Source: Candidatus Brevundimonas phytovorans (GTDB taxonomy: Bacteria > Pseudomonadota > Alphaproteobacteria > Caulobacterales > Caulobacteraceae). Taken from it: 64,000 bases of DNA. How positions within the stretch are numbered: the first letter of the stretch is position 1; each line of letters starts with the position of its first letter. Below are positions 16,355 to 24,372 of the stretch, one piece after another. The stretch lies in the NCBI GenBank assembly GCA_029203145.1, contig CP119309.1, positions 1,141,001-1,205,000 on the forward strand. The letters are read 5' to 3'. Under the pieces are notes generated by a model. The model did not search any database. It was given only the letters and a program-made list of their open reading frames with translations, and was not told the DNA's origin. Made by a program: the position numbers and the translations under genes.

Positions 16355-18184
16355 ATGCACGCCTATCGCACCCATACCTGCGGCGCCCTCCGTTCGACGG
16401 ATGCGGGCGCGAATGTTCGTCTGTCGGGCTGGGTTCACCGCAAGCGCGACCACGGCGGGCTTCTGTTTATCGACCTGCGCGACCACTATGGCCTGACCCA
16501 ACTGGTGCTGCACCCGGAGACGCCGGGCTTTGAAGCCGTCGAGCGTCTGCGCGCCGAAAGCGTCATCAAGATCGACGGCGAAGTGGTCAGCCGCTCGGCC
16601 GAAACCACCAACGCCAACCTGCCCACCGGCGAGATCGAAGTGCGCGTCCTGGCCGTTGAAGTGCTGTCGGAAGCCGCCGAGTTGCCGCTGCCGGTCTTCG
16701 GCGAGCCGGAATATCCTGAGGAAATCCGCCTCAAGAACCGCTTCCTCGACCTGCGCCGCGAGACCCTGCACAAGAACATCGTCCTGCGTTCCAAGGTCAT
16801 CCACTCGATCCGCCAGCGCATGGTCGAGCAGGGCTTCCTCGAGTATCAGACTCCGATCCTGACGGCGTCGTCGCCGGAAGGCGCGCGCGACTTCCTGGTG
16901 CCGTCGCGCATGCATCCGGGCAAGTTCTACGCCCTGCCGCAGGCCCCGCAGCAGTTCAAGCAACTGCTGATGGTCTCGGGCTTCGACCGCTACTTCCAGA
17001 TCGCGCCCTGCTTCCGCGACGAAGACCTGCGCGCCGACCGTTCGCTGGAATTCTATCAGCTCGACGTCGAGATGAGCTTCGTCACGCAGGAAGACGTCTT
17101 CGCCGCCATCGAGCCGCTGATGAACGGCGTCTTCAACGAGTTTGGCGACGGCAAGCCGGTCTCGCCCATCGACGGCGTCCATACCTTCACCAACGACTTC
17201 GGCGAGACGTTCGAGCACAAGGGCTTTGAGCGTCTGACCTATGCCCAGTCGATGAAGTGGTACGGTTCGGACAAGCCGGACCTGCGTAACCCGATCAAGA
17301 TGCAGGACGTGTCGGACCACTTCCGCGACGGTGGTTTCGGTCTGTTCGCCAAGATCCTGGGCGCGGACGCCAAGAACGCCGTCTGGGCCATCCCGGCCCC
17401 GACCGGCGGTTCGCGCGCCTTCTGCGACCGCATGAACTCGTGGGCGCAGGGCGAGGGCCAGCCGGGTCTGGGCTACATCTTCTGGTCGGACGACCAGCAG
17501 GCCTGGAGCGGCCCGATCGCCAAGAACCTCGGCCAGGAGCCGACCGAGGCCCTGATGGCGAGCTTGGGTCTGGGCAAGGGCGACGCCGCCTTCTTCACCG
17601 CCGGCGACCCCGCCGTCTTCGCCAAGTTCGCCGGTCTGGCCCGCACCCGCGTCGGCACCGAGCTGAAGCTGGTCGACGAAGAGCAGTTCAAGTTCTGCTG
17701 GATCGTCGACTTCCCGATGTTCGAATGGTCGGAAGAAGAGAAGAAGGTCGACTTCAGCCACAACCCCTTCTCGATGCCGCAGGGCGGGATGGAGGCGCTG
17801 GAAACCCAGGACCCGCTGACCATCCGCGCCTATCAGTACGACATCGTCTGCAACGGCTATGAGCTGTGCTCGGGCGCGATCCGGAACCACAAGGCCGAGA
17901 TCATGCTGAAGGCCTTCGAGATCGCCGGCTACGACGCCTCCGTGGTCGAGGAGCAGTTCGGCGGCATGCTGAACGCCTTCCGCTTCGGCGCCCCGCCGCA
18001 CGGCGGTCTGGCCCCGGGCATTGACCGTATCGTCATGCTGCTGGCCAACCAGACGGCTATCCGCGAGGTCATCGCCTTCCCGCTGAACCAGCAGGGCCAG
18101 GACCTGCTGATGAGCGCGCCCGCCGAGGCCGCCGAAAAGCAGTTGAAGGAACTGTCGATCCGCACGGCCCTGCCGCTCAAGTAG
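16355..18184 (+). CDS. aspS: Aspartyl-tRNA synthetase, probably non-discriminating
   Basis: The 609-residue class II synthetase begins MHAYRTHTCGALRSTDAG with the anticodon-binding OB fold (VRLSGWVHRKRDHGGLLFIDLRD). Class II motif 2 is YFQIAPCFRDEDLRADRSLEFYQLDVE and motif 3 is HGGLAPGIDRIVMLL. The bacterial GAD insertion is present in the middle. Bacterial AspRS with this N-terminus can charge tRNA-Asp and sometimes tRNA-Asn; the latter would need GatCAB, which is not in the window. ATG 16355 gives the canonical start. A strong terminator follows. Confidence 0.97.
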   Translation: MHAYRTHTCGALRSTDAGANVRLSGWVHRKRDHGGLLFIDLRDHYGLTQLVLHPETPGFEAVERLRAESVIKIDGEVVSRSAETTNANLPTGEIEVRVLAVEVLSEAAELPLPVFGEPEYPEEIRLKNRFLDLRRETLHKNIVLRSKVIHSIRQRMVEQGFLEYQTPILTASSPEGARDFLVPSRMHPGKFYALPQAPQQFKQLLMVSGFDRYFQIAPCFRDEDLRADRSLEFYQLDVEMSFVTQEDVFAAIEPLMNGVFNEFGDGKPVSPIDGVHTFTNDFGETFEHKGFERLTYAQSMKWYGSDKPDLRNPIKMQDVSDHFRDGGFGLFAKILGADAKNAVWAIPAPTGGSRAFCDRMNSWAQGEGQPGLGYIFWSDDQQAWSGPIAKNLGQEPTEALMASLGLGKGDAAFFTAGDPAVFAKFAGLARTRVGTELKLVDEEQFKFCWIVDFPMFEWSEEEKKVDFSHNPFSMPQGGMEALETQDPLTIRAYQYDIVCNGYELCSGAIRNHKAEIMLKAFEIAGYDASVVEEQFGGMLNAFRFGAPPHGGLAPGIDRIVMLLANQTAIREVIAFPLNQQGQDLLMSAPAEAAEKQLKELSIRTALPLK

Positions 18185-18205
18185 GCGGCGGCGTCAGCCG
18201 AATTG

Positions 18206-18236
18206 AAAAGGGCGGCCTTCGCGGGCCGCCCTTTTT
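18206..18236 (+). terminator. Rho-independent terminator after aspS
   Basis: GGGCGGCC (18210-18217) pairs with GGCCGCCC (18224-18231), flanked by AAAA upstream and TTTTT downstream. It lies between convergent aspS and the pentapeptide gene and may serve both. Confidence 0.85.
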
Positions 18237-18256
18237 GTTTGGGGGTCTGGCTTGGC

Positions 18257-19165
18257 CTAGTGGCCGGAGGCGACGACCAGATTGCGCTGGCGCGGCGGGA
18301 CCGGCGGCGCGGGCGGGGCCGGGGGCGTACGGATGACGCGGACGCCGCCGCAGGAGCGCACGGTCAAGCCGCCGGGCAGGCGGGTCGCGCCGTCTCCGCA
18401 GGCGTCATGCACCTGATCCTGGGTCAGGCCGCGGGCGCCGGACAGGTCGGCGCCGCGAATGTCTGTGCGGGTCATCGAGGCACCCGAGAAGTTGGCGCCG
18501 TCGAAACTGGCCCCGGTCAGACGGGCGCTGTCCAGCGAGGCGTTGCGGAACGAGGCCCGATCAAAGACGCCGTTGGTCAGGTTGGAGGCGTTGATCTCGG
18601 CGTTGGAGAAGTCGGCGCCCGTGGCGCGGACATTGGCCAGGGTGGCGCCGAACATCTCGCTGCTGTTGAATTTGGTGCGGGTCAGGACGGCCCGGTTGAA
18701 GTTGGCGCCGTTCAACTCGGCCGAGGACAGGTTGGCGTCCTGGAAGTTGGTGCTGATCAGATTGGCGCCGGTGGCCTCGGCCCCGGTCAGGTTGGCGCTG
18801 ATGAAGGTGCTGCTGGTGAAGTTGGCGCCCATCATCTCGACGCCGCGCATGTCGGCGCGGCTGAAATCGCTGCCGGCGAAGTTGGAGCCGAGCAGTTCGG
18901 CTCCGCGCAGGGTGGCGCCGACCAGGGTGGCGTTGGTGAAGCTGGCGCCGGTGAACGTGGCGCCCGACAGGTCGCGACCGGACAGTTCGCAGCGATTGCA
19001 GCTGCCGCCCAGCGAGACCATGCGCGCCACGTCGCGGTCCTGCATCTGCGACAGGTTCACCACCCCGGCGAAAGCGGGGGCGGCGACCAGCACGCCAGCC
19101 AACCCGCCGGTGAGGGCGGCGGCGGCGGGGGCCAGGCGACGGAGGAGGGCGAGCGGGCGTTTCAT
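18257..19165 (-). CDS. Exported pentapeptide-repeat protein, large
   Basis: A 302-residue protein starting MKRPLALLRRLAPAAAALTGG with a signal peptide cleaved near PAFA. The body is a long run of A(D/N/S)LXX pentapeptides (GADLSGARG, GANFTSSTFISANLTGAEA and so on) from about residue 60 to 240, which should form a right-handed quadrilateral beta-helix. Just before the repeats sits CNRCELSGRDLSGATF with a CxxC. After them comes GLTQDQVHDACGDGATRL and a final Pro-rich tail. ATG 19165 is preferred to the GTG three bases upstream. Its smaller paralogue lies upstream on the same strand, 65 bases away. The function of such proteins is unknown. Confidence 0.88.
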   Translation of the reverse strand: MKRPLALLRRLAPAAAALTGGLAGVLVAAPAFAGVVNLSQMQDRDVARMVSLGGSCNRCELSGRDLSGATFTGASFTNATLVGATLRGAELLGSNFAGSDFSRADMRGVEMMGANFTSSTFISANLTGAEATGANLISTNFQDANLSSAELNGANFNRAVLTRTKFNSSEMFGATLANVRATGADFSNAEINASNLTNGVFDRASFRNASLDSARLTGASFDGANFSGASMTRTDIRGADLSGARGLTQDQVHDACGDGATRLPGGLTVRSCGGVRVIRTPPAPPAPPVPPRQRNLVVASGH

Positions 19166-19230
19166 CACGCTATCTAGATGCGCCTGCTGGCCGAATAACC
19201 CTACTTAAATCGCGGTAACGAAGGCGACCT

Positions 19231-19722
19231 TCAACAGGCGGGAATGCGCAGGCCCGACGGCAGGACGGTGGCGTCGTCGCCGCAGGCCTGATTGAGCTGG
19301 CTTTGGGTCAGGCCGACGGCCCGCGCCAGTTGCGCGCCCGACAGGTTGGTCCCGCTGAGTCGGGCGCCCGAAAGGGTAGCCCCGTCGAGATAGGCGCCGA
19401 CGAAGCTGGCGTTGGTCAGGTCCGCCCCGGCGAAGTTCGAGCCCGAGAAGACGCCGCCATAGGCCTCGACGTCGCGCATGTCGGCGCGCGAGAAGCGGGT
19501 GCGGTTCATGACGCTCAGGCTGAGGTCGGCCTGACGCAGACGGGCGCCGGCCAGATTGAGGCCGCGCACCTCCAGACCCGAGAAGTCGCCCTGGAACAGG
19601 TTGCAGCCGGGGCAACTGGCGCCGTTGCGGACGCTGGTGATCTGGGAGGCGTTCTGGGCGGCGGCGGGAAGGGCGACCGCGGCGACCAGAGCGGCGGCGA
19701 GTGCGATTGCGAGACGGTTCAT
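19231..19722 (-). CDS. Exported pentapeptide-repeat protein, small
   Basis: A 163-residue paralogue of the next gene, with signal peptide MNRLAIALAAALVAAVALPA cleaved near AAAQ. The repeats begin after CPGCNLFQGDFSG, again a CxxC, and end with LTQSQLNQACGDDATVLP and a C-terminal cysteine. The shared N-cap (CxxC) and C-cap (LTQxQLxxACGD) show that both belong to one exported subfamily rather than being random pentapeptide proteins. It sits 59 bases after the NrdJ-like gene, so the three may form a transcript. Start chosen at ATG 19722 because it opens the signal peptide. Confidence 0.88.
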   Translation of the reverse strand: MNRLAIALAAALVAAVALPAAAQNASQITSVRNGASCPGCNLFQGDFSGLEVRGLNLAGARLRQADLSLSVMNRTRFSRADMRDVEAYGGVFSGSNFAGADLTNASFVGAYLDGATLSGARLSGTNLSGAQLARAVGLTQSQLNQACGDDATVLPSGLRIPAC

Positions 19723-19781
19723 GCGAAGGCTCCGGGATTTGACGCTCTCGCAGCAAGAAGCGGGCCGCAAGGGCGTCTGGG

Positions 19782-22424
19782 TCAGCCCTGCATCTGCGGC
19801 GCGGCCCCGCAGGTGTCGCAAATCCAGCCGCCGCCGCGATTCTGCAGGCTCAGATCGCCACAGGCCGGACAGGCGACGGCTTCGGTCGGGGCGGCGTCGC
19901 GCGGCGTCTCGGCCTTGCGCCCAAATGGGACGACGACGAGGTTGTCGGGGGCGGCCCCGCGCGCGAAGCCCTTGGAGATGAAGCGGGCGGCGGGAACCGG
20001 TTCGGCGTCGTTCGTCGCCGCGCCCAGACCATCTGGATTGCCCTCGGGCTCGGCGTTGGCCAGTTCCTGACGCTCGAGATAGGAGACGCCCAGTTCGCGG
20101 AAGATGTAGTCGAGGATCGAGGTCGCGGAGCGGATCGAATCATTGCCGGTGACGCGGCCTGCCGGCTCGAAGCGGGTGAAGACGAAGGCGTCGACGAACT
20201 CGTCCAGCGGCACGCCGTATTGCAGGCCGATCGAGATGGCTATGGCGAAATTGTTCATCAGGCTGCGGAAGGCGGCGCCTTCCTTGTGCATATCGATGAA
20301 GATCTCGCCCAGCTCACCGTCTTCGTATTCGCCGGTGTGGATATAGACCTTGTGGCCGCCGACAGCCGCCTTCTGGATATAGCCCTTACGGCGGTCGGGC
20401 AGCTTGCGGCGGGTGCGGTCGCGCTCGATGACCTTTTCGATCACCCGTTCGACGGTCCTGGCCTCGGGCTCGGGGCGGCGGGACGGGGCGTTTTCCGGCT
20501 CAGCCAGGTCCAGCCGGAAGCCGGCGGGCGGCGCACAGCGGCGCAGGGCGACGGCGCGGCGACCTTCACGCGCGGCCTCGCCAAGGGCGCGGGCGGCTTG
20601 CAGCGGGCCGGCGCGCCAGTCGATAAGGTCGGGGGTCATGTCGGGGACGTCGCTGAAAGGCTCGACCGCGCGGCGCAGTTCGGCCTCGAAGGCGGCGGGA
20701 TCGGCCGCCAGCAGGCCTTGCAGCGCTTGGGGCGCAGCCTCCCAGCCGCACAGATCGGCGTGACCGAAGGCTGAGGCGCGGGCAGCCTCGATGGCGGCGG
20801 CGTCGAAGCCCAGGCGCGGCAGCAGGTCGGCGCCGTCCTCGACCGACAGGCCCAGAACATCGCCGATGAATCCCGCGTCCAGGACGGGTGGGGCGAAGAC
20901 CGCAGACAACTGGTCGGTCTGTCCCAGAGCGAGCTCGACGGCCTCAAGCTCGACATCGGTGAAGCCCAGGTCGCGCAGCGCCGAATGGTTGACCCCTGGC
21001 GCGCCGATCAGGGTACGACGGCCGAACAGGCGGCGCTCGGCGTCCTCGACGTCGCCGCCGGCGCGAGCGATGGCGCGGGCCAGCGAGGGACGCAGACGAC
21101 GCTCAGTCTCGCCGTCCTCGGTCTGGAACAGGTCGGTCGCGGCGAAGGGCGAGGCGCCGAGGCGCAGTTCCAGTTCGGCGTCGCGCACGAACAGGTTGAT
21201 GGCGGCGTGACGGCGACCGCCGCGTTTCAGCGTCTTGACGTCCTGACCGCGCTGGGCGGCGGCGTCCACGACCTCGTCGCTGACGGCGTCCCATTCGGCG
21301 CAGGGACCAAGCCGGGCGGCGAGGTCCGCCGAGGCGGCGTTGGCGGCGGCGGACAGTCGCGCGCCAATCGAGACGGCGAGAGCGGTCGCGTCGTCGGCGT
21401 TGGTCGCGAGGACCCAGTCGGCCAGACCAGACAGGCCAATGGCGATGGGGCGCACGGCGTCGCGTCGGCCGGCGTCGGCGGAGACGCCGATGGCTGTCTC
21501 GATCTCCAGCGCAATGACCCAGAGGCGGCTCAGATCGTCCAGAGCCTCATCGAAGCCCTCGCCGGTGAAGGCGGCCAGGGCGGGCAGGTGGAGGGCGGTC
21601 CGGGCCTCCAGGGCGGCGTCGGACAGGGCCTCGGCGTCGCGGGGCGTGAAGGTCAGGGCCAGATCGCCTTCCAGCGCGGCCTCGGCCACCGCGGCGGCTT
21701 CGGGACCGCCCGAGGCGATGCTGTCGCGCGGAGCGAGGACGGGCGTGAGGCCGTGTCGAGTCGGGGCGGGCGCGGCGATAACGGGGCTTTCACCCTCGAC
21801 GGCGCGGATGATGTCGGCGTCGCCGGCGCCGCAGCGGCGGGCGGTCAGAGCGGCGCGGGCCAGGGCGGGGTTGGCGGACGGATCGGCGCAGGCGTCGCGC
21901 GGGCCTTGGCAGCGGTCCACGGCGTCGGCGACACCCGCGAGCGCTTCCGACAGGGCCTCCGCGGCCTGGGCGGCCAGACGCGCGCCGCGACGGGCCGCAG
22001 TCAGGTCGGCCAGACGCCGCGTGGCGCCCGGTTCGCTGAGGGAGAGGTAGGCGTCAGCGGAAGGACGCTCGGCGGCGCCGGGCGCAGCAAGACCGAGGAG
22101 CAGGGAGGCCCAAAGCTCGTCGGTGAAGGTCTCGGCGTCGTCGGCGCTGTCGAACAGACCCAGTTCCCGGCCCCAGGCGCCGAGGCGATGGGCCCAGCGG
22201 TCGGCGGCGCCGCCCAGCAAGGCCGCATGATCTTCGTCCAGAGCGGCGACGTCCTGCGGCAGGTCGGTCGGCAGGCTGTCGGCCCAGTCCAGCCAGGCTT
22301 CCACGCGAGCATCGGACCAGTCGGCGGGCGCCAGCATCGACGTCACGACGCCAGGGCGTTCAATCCGACGGGGTTCAAGCGCCACGGTGGCGGCGAGGGG
22401 GGCGAAACGGGCCTTGATGCGCAT
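19782..22424 (-). CDS. Degenerate class II (B12-type) ribonucleotide reductase paralogue with TSCPD domain
   Basis: An 880-residue protein. Residues about 1-55 (MRIKARFAP, APADWSDARVEAW) resemble the start of alphaproteobacterial NrdJ. Residues 285-380 (FDEALDDLSRLWVIALEIE, then RPIAIGLSGLADWVLATNAD) and 475-560 (NHSALRDLGFTDVELEAVE, LLPRLGFDAAAIEAARASA) correspond to later parts of NrdJ. Residues about 690-785 are a well-preserved TSCPD domain (GELGEIFIDMHKEGAAFRSL), and C852, C855, C869, C872 form a zinc ribbon. I find no NPCSEY-like or CNLASLNL-like segment and no terminal redox cysteine after the ribbon. Active NrdJ is about 1,200 residues, so the catalytic core seems eroded. A regulatory or structural role is likely; ribonucleotide reduction is not. 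Confidence 0.75.
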   Translation of the reverse strand: MRIKARFAPLAATVALEPRRIERPGVVTSMLAPADWSDARVEAWLDWADSLPTDLPQDVAALDEDHAALLGGAADRWAHRLGAWGRELGLFDSADDAETFTDELWASLLLGLAAPGAAERPSADAYLSLSEPGATRRLADLTAARRGARLAAQAAEALSEALAGVADAVDRCQGPRDACADPSANPALARAALTARRCGAGDADIIRAVEGESPVIAAPAPTRHGLTPVLAPRDSIASGGPEAAAVAEAALEGDLALTFTPRDAEALSDAALEARTALHLPALAAFTGEGFDEALDDLSRLWVIALEIETAIGVSADAGRRDAVRPIAIGLSGLADWVLATNADDATALAVSIGARLSAAANAASADLAARLGPCAEWDAVSDEVVDAAAQRGQDVKTLKRGGRRHAAINLFVRDAELELRLGASPFAATDLFQTEDGETERRLRPSLARAIARAGGDVEDAERRLFGRRTLIGAPGVNHSALRDLGFTDVELEAVELALGQTDQLSAVFAPPVLDAGFIGDVLGLSVEDGADLLPRLGFDAAAIEAARASAFGHADLCGWEAAPQALQGLLAADPAAFEAELRRAVEPFSDVPDMTPDLIDWRAGPLQAARALGEAAREGRRAVALRRCAPPAGFRLDLAEPENAPSRRPEPEARTVERVIEKVIERDRTRRKLPDRRKGYIQKAAVGGHKVYIHTGEYEDGELGEIFIDMHKEGAAFRSLMNNFAIAISIGLQYGVPLDEFVDAFVFTRFEPAGRVTGNDSIRSATSILDYIFRELGVSYLERQELANAEPEGNPDGLGAATNDAEPVPAARFISKGFARGAAPDNLVVVPFGRKAETPRDAAPTEAVACPACGDLSLQNRGGGWICDTCGAAPQMQG

Positions 22425-22458
22425 CTGACGTCTCCGCGCGTGTCCTGATCAGCACATT

Positions 22459-22520
22459 AACGACGCCTCAAAAGTCGTTTCAATAAATCTTGGGCCTTTG
22501 GGGCGTGTTACCCCCAAGAT
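22459..22520. repeat. Inverted repeats in the divergent intergenic region
   Basis: Between the NrdJ-like gene and the NDUFA12 gene are AACGAC (22459-22464) / GTCGTT (22474-22479) and a longer pair ATCTTGGG (22487-22494) / CCCAAGAT (22513-22520), the latter reinforced by an inner GGGG/CCCC. The gap is locally AT-richer. The pairs could be regulator sites or a leader hairpin. I saw no cobalamin riboswitch core here. Confidence 0.4.
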
Positions 22521-22643
22521 GTTGATGTCGAGCGGCGACGCTGTGCGCTTCGCTCGGACTGGACGCGGACGGCTGCGGTTTCTATGATCGCGCTTGCGTC
22601 GTCGGACCTCCCCGAGCGGCGGGATACAAGTGAGTACGACGAC

Positions 22644-23036
22644 GTGCTGAGCAAGATCTTCACCTGGTGGAACGGCGCCACGATCGGCACCCTGTTCACC
22701 GTCGGCAAGCGCGGCCAACTGGTCGGCACGGACGAATTCGGCAACCGCTATTACCAGTCGCGCGACAACGTCAGCTATGACGGCCGCAAGCGCCGCTGGG
22801 TCATCTATGACGGCTATGCCGAGGCGACCAAGGTTCCGCCGGAATGGCAGGGCTGGCTGCGCTACACCTATGACGAGACCCCGGCCGAAAAGCCGCTGCC
22901 GCGCCGCGCCTGGGAAAAGGATCACCTGCCCAACATGACCGGCACGCCGATGGCGTGGCGACCGCAGGGTTCGCTGGTCAATGAAGGCAAGCGTCCCGCC
23001 GCCACCGGCGACTATCAGGCCTGGAGCCCGGAATGA
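22644..23036 (+). CDS. NADH:ubiquinone oxidoreductase accessory subunit, NDUFA12 family
   Basis: A 130-residue homologue of the mitochondrial complex I accessory subunit NDUFA12 (B17.2), kept in alphaproteobacteria. Key segments are FTWWNGATIGTLF, EFGNRYYQSRDN, RRWVIYDGYAEATKVPPEW and GWLRYTYDETP. It attaches to the peripheral arm of complex I. I prefer GTG 22644, which gives the canonical start (LSKIFTWWNG); an ATG at 22584 would add 20 residues. Its stop overlaps the ATG of the DUF2155 gene (ATGA), a common pairing in this group. Confidence 0.92.
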   Translation: MLSKIFTWWNGATIGTLFTVGKRGQLVGTDEFGNRYYQSRDNVSYDGRKRRWVIYDGYAEATKVPPEWQGWLRYTYDETPAEKPLPRRAWEKDHLPNMTGTPMAWRPQGSLVNEGKRPAATGDYQAWSPE

Positions 23037-23704
23037 CCGCACGCCGCCTCCTGCTCGTCGGCGTGGCCGCAGCGGGACTGGCGGTCGCGGGCGCCGGCAT
23101 GGCCAGCGCCCTGATGGATCTGCCGCAGGACGCGGTTCCGATCCAGGACCCGGTCGGTGATGCGCTGCGGGACGCCAACCGGGCGCCTGTCCAAGCCCCT
23201 TCACCCCAAACTCCGGCGACGCCGGCGTCGCCTTCGACCGTTCCGACGGCGGCCCCCGGCGCGCCTGTCGTCGTGGCGACGCCTGAGGCCGAGATCGCGG
23301 CGGTTCAGGAAGACGTTCCTCCGGAAGTCGAGGCCGTGGCGCCCAAGCCTGTGCCTGAGGCCGTGGCCACACCCGGTCGCCGCCAGCGTCGGCCCGTGGC
23401 GATCATTCAGGCCATCGACAAGGTCACGGCCGAATCGATGCTGTTCGAGGTCGAGGTCGGCGGCCGCCCGGTGCGCTTCAACAAGACCCTGATCTTCAGC
23501 GCGCGCGCCTGCGAGGTTTCGGCCTCGGACGAGCAGACCGAGGACGCCATCGCCTACCTGGAAGTCGGGGTTCAGCCGCGCGGCATCGCCGTGCCGACCG
23601 AGGCCCGCCAGATCTTCAAGGGCTGGATGTTCGCCTCGTCGCCGGCCATCAGCGGCCTGCAACACCCGATCTACGACGCCTGGGTGGTCGGCTGTAAGGC
23701 ATAG
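23033..23704 (+). CDS. DUF2155 domain exported protein
   Basis: A 223-residue exported protein. Residues 1-25 form a signal peptide (MTARRLLLVGVAAAGLAVAGAG). Residues about 50-120 are a low-complexity Pro/Ala/Val linker. The conserved DUF2155 domain occupies roughly 120-223: AIIQAIDKVTAESMLFEVEVG, FNKTLIFSARACEVSASDEQ, FKGWMFASSPAISGLQHPIYD and a terminal WVVGCKA. The two cysteines (ACEV and VGCK) probably form a disulphide. Function unknown; probably periplasmic. It overlaps NDUFA12 by four bases, and its last 34 bases overlap the convergent aat gene. Confidence 0.9.
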   Translation: MTARRLLLVGVAAAGLAVAGAGMASALMDLPQDAVPIQDPVGDALRDANRAPVQAPSPQTPATPASPSTVPTAAPGAPVVVATPEAEIAAVQEDVPPEVEAVAPKPVPEAVATPGRRQRRPVAIIQAIDKVTAESMLFEVEVGGRPVRFNKTLIFSARACEVSASDEQTEDAIAYLEVGVQPRGIAVPTEARQIFKGWMFASSPAISGLQHPIYDAWVVGCKA

Positions 23705-24366
23705 GTCACGGCCTCCGCGCCTGTCAGGGGCGCGGTCAGGGCCGACTTGTCCGGGGTCAGGCGCAGGGCGGGCTTGAGCAGCCGCAGATAGGCCGCCTGC
23801 GGCGTCTCGACGGCGCCGAACTGGCTGAGATGCTCGGTCAGGAACTGGGCGTCCAGCAGGCTCCAGCCGCCCAGCCGCAGCCGCGCCACGAGATGCACCA
23901 GGGCGACCTTTGACGCATCGCGCGCCCGGCTGAACATGCTCTCGCCGAAGAAGGCGCCGCCTAGCGTCACGCCGTAGAGACCCCCGACCAGAACCTCGTC
24001 CTGCCAGCACTCGATACTGTGGGCGTGGCCGCGCGCGTGCAGTTCCAGATAGAGGCGGCGGATCGGATCATTGATCCAGGTGTCCTCGCGTCCCGGCATG
24101 GAGGCGGCGCAGGCGTCCAGCACGGCATTGAAGGCCGTATCGACGCGCACCTGATAGGGCTCGCCCCGAACGGTGCGGCGCAGGCGCGTGGGAATGTGGA
24201 AGCGATCCAGCGGCACGACGCCCCGCTGGTCCGGCTCGACCAGGAAGACGCGCGGATCGTCGCGCGCTTCGGCCATGGGGAAGACGCCCCGAGCGTAGCA
24301 GGCCAGCAACGCCTCGGGTCCGAAGACGCTGGAGGGGCTGCTGGCGCTGAACTCGGGTTCGTCCAA
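23671..24366 (-). CDS. aat: Leucyl/phenylalanyl-tRNA--protein transferase
   Basis: The 231-residue product adds Leu or Phe from aminoacyl-tRNA to N-terminal Arg/Lys of proteins in the N-end-rule pathway. Diagnostic segments are LLACYARGVFPMAEARDD, FHIPTRLRRTVR, TWINDPIRRLYLELHARGHAHSIECWQ and GGLYGVTLGGAFFGESMF. Full length. A second N-end-rule transferase gene (bpt) is at 58.8 kb. Its last 34 bases overlap the end of DUF2155 on the other strand. It follows accC by six bases, so it is part of an accB-accC-aat unit. Confidence 0.96.
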   Translation of the reverse strand: MDEPEFSASSPSSVFGPEALLACYARGVFPMAEARDDPRVFLVEPDQRGVVPLDRFHIPTRLRRTVRGEPYQVRVDTAFNAVLDACAASMPGREDTWINDPIRRLYLELHARGHAHSIECWQDEVLVGGLYGVTLGGAFFGESMFSRARDASKVALVHLVARLRLGGWSLLDAQFLTEHLSQFGAVETPQAAYLRLLKPALRLTPDKSALTAPLTGAEAVTYALQPTTQAS

Positions 24367-24372
24367 GAGGGG

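Noticed and set aside
22425..22583. Cobalamin riboswitch upstream of the NrdJ-like gene
   Set aside because: No B12-box-like segment is visible in the 159-base gap, and the gene seems not to be a functional B12 enzyme.
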